Below, piece after piece: positions 7,037 to 9,742 of a stretch of DNA of 9,742 nucleotides. Positions within the stretch are counted from its first letter, which is position 1; every line of letters begins with the position of its first letter. Position numbers and translations under genes: made by a program. Below the pieces are notes generated by a model. That model did not search any database. It saw only the letters and a list, made by a program, of their open reading frames with translations, and had not been told where the DNA came from. The stretch is taken from contig NZ_JWHR01000103.1 of assembly GCF_000808015.1 (NCBI RefSeq), positions 1-9,742 of the forward strand, read 5' to 3'. Source of the DNA: Terrisporobacter othiniensis. GTDB lineage: Bacteria > Bacillota > Clostridia > Peptostreptococcales > Peptostreptococcaceae.

Positions 7037-8482
7037 CTATACTCTTAAGTCTACTTCTATACCTATACAGTCTTTATAATCGCTTATAGCAGGTTCTAAA
7101 TATTCTTCAACGAATTCTACAACTTGTTCAGGTGCTCTTCCTACAAAGTTCATAGGATCTAGTATAGATGTTATTTCTTCTTTGTCTAATATTTTGAAAG
7201 CTTCATCTTCAATTATTAAATCTATTAGGTTATTATTTAAACCTTCATGCTTAACTCTGTAAGCTGCTTTCATAGATAGCTCTCTTATTACCTCGTGTAA
7301 TTCTTGTCTGTCTCCACCTCTTTTTACAGCTTCCATAAGTATGTTTTCTGTAGCCATAAATGGTAGTTCTTCATCTATATGTTTTCTTATCATGTTTTCA
7401 TATACAACTAAACCATCAGTTACGTTTATGCCTATATCTAAAATAGCATCAGTTGCCATAAATGCTTGTGGAATTGCAAGTCTTTTGTTGGCTGAATCAT
7501 CTAAACTTCTCTCTAGCCATTGAGTTGCTTCAACTAATGCTGGAGATATTGATTCAGAAATTATAAATTTAGATAAAGAAGCTATTCTTTCACTTCTCAT
7601 AGGATTTCTCTTGTAAGCCATAGCAGAAGACCCTATTTGATTTTTTTCAAATGGTTCCTCTAACTCTTTTAAGCTTTGTAATAATCTTATATCATTTGTC
7701 ATCTTATGCATACTTTGAGCTATTCCAGCAAGTACATTTAATACTTGAGAATCTAATTTTCTAGTGTATGTTTGTCCACTTACTTTATAAGATTCTTTAT
7801 ATCCCATTTTTTCGCATACTATTTTATCTAATTCTTTTATTTTATCTGTATCATTTTCAAATAAGCTCATGAAACTTGCTTGAGTTCCAGTAGTTCCTTT
7901 TACTCCTCTAAGCTTCATATTATCTAATCTATAGTTTAAATCTTCTAAGTCTATTATTAAGTCTTGTGCCCAAAGAGTCGCTCTTTTACCTACTGTTGTA
8001 AGTTGAGCTGCTTGAAAGTGTGTAAAACCTAAAGTTGGAACATCTTTATATTTTAATGCAAAATCTTTAAGGTTATCTATCAAGTTAACAAGTTTAATTC
8101 TTATTAGCTTTAATGCTTCATTCATTTGAATAACGTCTGTGTTATCACCAACATAAGCTGAAGTTGCACCTAAGTGTATTATACCCTTTGCTTTTGGACA
8201 TTGAAGTCCGTATGCCTTAACGTGACTCATTACGTCATGTCTTACTTCTTTTTCTATTTTTTTTGCTTCTTCAAAATTTATATCATCTATATGAGCTTTT
8301 AATTCTTCTATTTGCTCATCGCTTATGTTTATTCCTAGTTGTTTTTCCCCCTCAGCTAATGCAATCCATAGTTTTCTCCAAGTTGAAAACTTAAATTGAG
8401 GAGAAAAAATATAACTCATATTTTTGCTACAATATCTTTCTGTTAAAGGATTTGAATATGTTGTGTACTTATTTTCTATCAT
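7037..8482 (-). CDS. purB: Adenylosuccinate lyase
   Basis: PurB acts twice in purine synthesis. It splits SAICAR to AICAR plus fumarate, and adenylosuccinate to AMP plus fumarate. It is a homotetramer of the fumarase/aspartase superfamily. Visible features are RHDVMSHVKA (81-90), TSAYVGDNTD (107-116), THFQAAQ (154-160, with the probable catalytic H155), and the superfamily signature GSSAMAYKRNP (284-294) containing the mobile-loop serine. The common PYKRNP is AYKRNP here. The protein is 481 aa from the ATG at 8482, about normal for the clostridial form. The frame also opens at an ATG at 8494, but that codon is inside the Shine-Dalgarno-like GGATGGTG, whose GGTG is 6 bases before 8482, so 8482 is preferred. 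It has its own promoter and terminator. Confidence 0.96.
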   Translation of the reverse strand: MIENKYTTYSNPLTERYCSKNMSYIFSPQFKFSTWRKLWIALAEGEKQLGINISDEQIEELKAHIDDINFEEAKKIEKEVRHDVMSHVKAYGLQCPKAKGIIHLGATSAYVGDNTDVIQMNEALKLIRIKLVNLIDNLKDFALKYKDVPTLGFTHFQAAQLTTVGKRATLWAQDLIIDLEDLNYRLDNMKLRGVKGTTGTQASFMSLFENDTDKIKELDKIVCEKMGYKESYKVSGQTYTRKLDSQVLNVLAGIAQSMHKMTNDIRLLQSLKELEEPFEKNQIGSSAMAYKRNPMRSERIASLSKFIISESISPALVEATQWLERSLDDSANKRLAIPQAFMATDAILDIGINVTDGLVVYENMIRKHIDEELPFMATENILMEAVKRGGDRQELHEVIRELSMKAAYRVKHEGLNNNLIDLIIEDEAFKILDKEEITSILDPMNFVGRAPEQVVEFVEEYLEPAISDYKDCIGIEVDLRV

Positions 8483-8521
8483 TTTTTGCACCATCCCTAA
8501 ATCTTTTTTTCTACAAAGATT

Positions 8522-8550
8522 ATTATATATAATTTAACGAACAATAACAA
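8522..8550 (-). promoter_or_regulatory. Promoter of purB
   Basis: TTGTTA (8550-8545), a spacer of exactly 17 bases and a perfect TATAAT (8527-8522) form the promoter. Transcription would start near 8515, leaving a leader of about 33 nt. The spacer contains the TTCG core of the candidate PurR box. Confidence 0.7.
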
Positions 8551-8576
8551 TAGTTTATGTGTATTTGTTCATATTA
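8533..8576. promoter_or_regulatory. Candidate PurR box pair over the purB promoter
   Basis: The 13-mer at 8533-8545 (plus strand, core CGAACAAT) matches the Bacillus PurBox AWWWCCGAACWWT at 11 of 13 positions. A second, weaker copy on the minus strand at 8576-8564 (core TGAACAAA) matches 9 of 13. The two are inverted and 18 bases apart, close to the spacing described for Bacillus PurR operators. The first lies between -35 and -10. PurR itself is not in the window. Confidence 0.5.
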
Positions 8577-9482
8577 TTTTTTATTTAATTTAAAATTATC
8601 CTTACCTAATATATAGTCAATACTTTCACTATCAACAAAATTCAACACATTTTTATATCTTATAGCATAATATTTATCACTCCAACCCAACTGTTTTTTT
8701 ATATCTTCTTTATCAGCTCCAAGCATCAAAGAGATAGCTGCATATGAATGTCTTAAATCCCTAGCTGAGTATTGTGATAATCCAGCCATATCAAAAGCTT
8801 TTTTTACTATTAATCTTACATTCCTATCTGTTATATATTGACTCTTTTGCGTTGTAAATATGTAGTCGTCATAAGGCATTATTATTTCACTAAGACCCGA
8901 AAAATATCTATAACTTTCTATTAACTTGAAACAATATGGATGAAGCTTTACTACTCTTTCCTTTTTCCCTTTACCAAGTCTTACATAAAAATTATTTTCT
9001 TCATCTACAATTAAATCTTTCCACTTAACTTTTACCAATTCATTTAATAAGCATCCTGTTGTAACTAAAAATACCATTATTAATTTATCCCTAGCACTAA
9101 GCCTTTCCAATGAATCTATTAATTGATTTATCTCTTGTATACTTAAAACATCTCTTTTCCCCTTTTCTCTTGTAACTATAGGCTTTTTAACAAAAGTAAA
9201 TGGATTTAACTCTATATATTTTTCCCTCTTCATAAAAGCATAAAAACTATGTAAATAGCTGAAAATCTTCTCACAAGTTGATGTAGCATATTCTTCTTCT
9301 ATAAATGCTATAAAATCTCCACATTCATTTTTTGTTACTTCTAATAAGTCTTCAACCTCTGTTTTTTCTTTAAATAAAATTATTTTGCTTAAATAATCTT
9401 TTTTTGTTGCTGGTGTCATTTTTATTGAAAATAATTGAAATATTTCAAACTCTCTCTCACTCAATATGTAATTATTATCCAT
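8574..9482 (-). CDS. Tyrosine recombinase/integrase-like protein with degenerate active site
   Basis: This 302-aa protein has the XerC/XerD layout: an N-terminal SAM-like core-binding domain (about 15-100) and a catalytic domain (about 110-290). By alignment with XerD, K171 (GKGKKER), R244 (DLRHSYA), W267 (LGW) and the nucleophile Y276 (IRYKNV) are kept. The first catalytic arginine is L145 (TGCLLNEL against TGLRISEL), and the HxxR histidine is R241 (ARDLRH against PHDLRH). Loss of both suggests weak or absent strand cleavage, so it may be a DNA-binding relative. The frame is intact, which argues against simple decay. The ATG at 9482 has AAGGAG 5 bases upstream. A GTG at 9512 would add 10 residues and has its own AAAGGAG 10 bases away. 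It lies upstream of purB with no clear terminator between. No attachment site is seen. Confidence 0.85.
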   Translation of the reverse strand: MDNNYILSEREFEIFQLFSIKMTPATKKDYLSKIILFKEKTEVEDLLEVTKNECGDFIAFIEEEYATSTCEKIFSYLHSFYAFMKREKYIELNPFTFVKKPIVTREKGKRDVLSIQEINQLIDSLERLSARDKLIMVFLVTTGCLLNELVKVKWKDLIVDEENNFYVRLGKGKKERVVKLHPYCFKLIESYRYFSGLSEIIMPYDDYIFTTQKSQYITDRNVRLIVKKAFDMAGLSQYSARDLRHSYAAISLMLGADKEDIKKQLGWSDKYYAIRYKNVLNFVDSESIDYILGKDNFKLNKK

Positions 9483-9485
9483 AAA

Positions 9486-9553
9486 GTCTCCTTCAACTGT
9501 TATTCTAATCACTTTTTAAGGTCTCCTTTCACTGTTATTCTAATACTTTTTAA
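9486..9553 (-). repeat. Tandem duplication of the recombinase-like gene's ribosome-binding segment
   Basis: Two adjacent copies of a roughly 34-bp unit (9521-9553 and 9486-9519) differ by one indel and two substitutions. Each reads TTAAAAAGT...ATTAGAATAACAGT and ends in a Shine-Dalgarno sequence (AAAGGAG at 9529-9523, AAGGAG at 9493-9488). The gene-proximal copy leads to the ATG at 9482. The distal one points at a GTG (9512) inside the second copy, in frame with the gene. Confidence 0.85.
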
Positions 9554-9577
9554 CTTTATTTACTTTTAACTAACTTA

Positions 9578-9592
9578 AATTTTCAGTAATTA
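9578..9592. promoter_or_regulatory. Weak CodY-box-like site upstream of the recombinase-like gene
   Basis: The site matches AATTTTCWGAAAATT at 12 of 15 positions, with the first nine exact. It lies about 95 bases before the ATG. In DNA this AT-rich such matches arise easily, and no clear promoter was found near it. Confidence 0.2.
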
Positions 9593-9614
9593 AAATTTCC
9601 TTTGATAAATAATT

Positions 9615-9636
9615 AAGAAGCACATAAGTGCTTCTT
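9615..9636 (-). terminator. Hairpin after the right-edge gene, probable terminator
   Basis: A 9-bp stem AAGAAGCAC/GTGCTTCTT with a 4-nt loop lies 7 bases past the stop of the partial minus-strand gene. The following minus-strand sequence is U-rich but broken (AATTATTTATC), so termination may be partial. Confidence 0.6.
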
Positions 9637-9643
9637 TAAATCA

Positions 9644-9742
9644 TTACTTATTTGCAGAATTAACTAGGATTTTAATTAATTCACTTGAATTTTCGTTAAA
9701 AGTAGTTATAAATGTTAAATACTCGATAGCTCTATTCATAAC
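9644..9742 (-). CDS. C-terminal end of an unidentified gene (partial)
   Basis: An open minus-strand frame enters from the right edge and ends at TAA (9646-9644), leaving 32 codons that read ...RAIEYLTFITTFNE... to a final NSANK. I do not recognise the family. The segment looks like amphipathic helix. The hairpin just after the stop supports a real gene end. An ATG at 9739 could in principle start a 31-residue peptide, but no ribosome-binding site can be seen because the window ends there, so a truncated larger gene is the better reading. Confidence 0.5.
   Translation of the reverse strand, partial: VMNRAIEYLTFITTFNENSSELIKILVNSANK

Noticed and set aside
7341..7523. 60-codon plus-strand open frame inside purB
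   Set aside because: It is antisense to conserved purB sequence, with no supporting ribosome-binding site or family.
8500..8521. 7-bp hairpin AATCTTT/AAAGATT before the purB start
   Set aside because: Its 5' arm mostly precedes the predicted transcription start, and the stem is AU-rich and weak, so a leader regulator is unlikely.
8539..8570. GAACAA/TTGTTC as a terminator of the recombinase-like gene
   Set aside because: There are only 6 bp with a 20-base loop and no U run. It is better explained as paired PurR-box cores.
8574..9742. Integrated phage or genomic island marked by the integrase-like gene
   Set aside because: There is no tRNA target, no flanking direct repeats resembling att sites and no phage genes, and the catalytic residues are incomplete.

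Overview
This 9.7 kb window is AT-rich, chromosomal-looking DNA from a low-GC Gram-positive bacterium. The strong Shine-Dalgarno sites, compact sigma-A type promoters, long AT-rich gaps and protein types point to the Clostridia, probably near Peptostreptococcaceae such as Clostridioides or Paraclostridium. That placement is an inference from style and protein resemblance only. Most of the genes are housekeeping. I see no CRISPR array, rRNA, tRNA, insertion sequence or phage structural gene.

Layout from left to right. (1) A long-form glutamine synthetase (glnA, minus) has its own promoter and a hairpin terminator at the left edge. (2) A DEDDh 3'-5' exonuclease (plus) lies divergent to it. The shared gap holds promoters for both genes and a near-perfect palindrome. 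(3) A bidirectional terminator separates the exonuclease from a convergent two-gene minus-strand unit: a GalT/HIT-superfamily nucleotidyltransferase-like protein followed 14 bp later by exonuclease III (xth). (4) A PLP-dependent class I aminotransferase (plus) diverges from that unit and converges, across a strong 15-bp hairpin, on a MarR-family regulator (minus). (5) Adenylosuccinate lyase (purB, minus) has a terminator, a clear promoter and candidate PurR boxes. (6) A tyrosine-recombinase-fold protein (minus) lies upstream of purB. It lacks two of the usual catalytic residues, and its ribosome-binding region is tandemly duplicated. (7) The C-terminal end of an unidentified minus-strand gene runs off the right edge.

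Functionally this is a loose neighbourhood of nitrogen and purine metabolism (GlnA, aminotransferase, PurB) and nucleic-acid processing (DEDDh exonuclease, exonuclease III, recombinase-like protein). It does not look like one dedicated system. Terminators or divergent promoters isolate most units from each other. The only tight operon is the GalT-like/xth pair. The recombinase-like gene has no clear terminator before purB, so readthrough into purB is possible.

The observations most worth a second look are the catalytically degenerate tyrosine recombinase, the duplicated ribosome-binding segment in front of it, and the PurR-box-like pair embedded in the purB promoter. I found no convincing evidence for a new multi-gene system.
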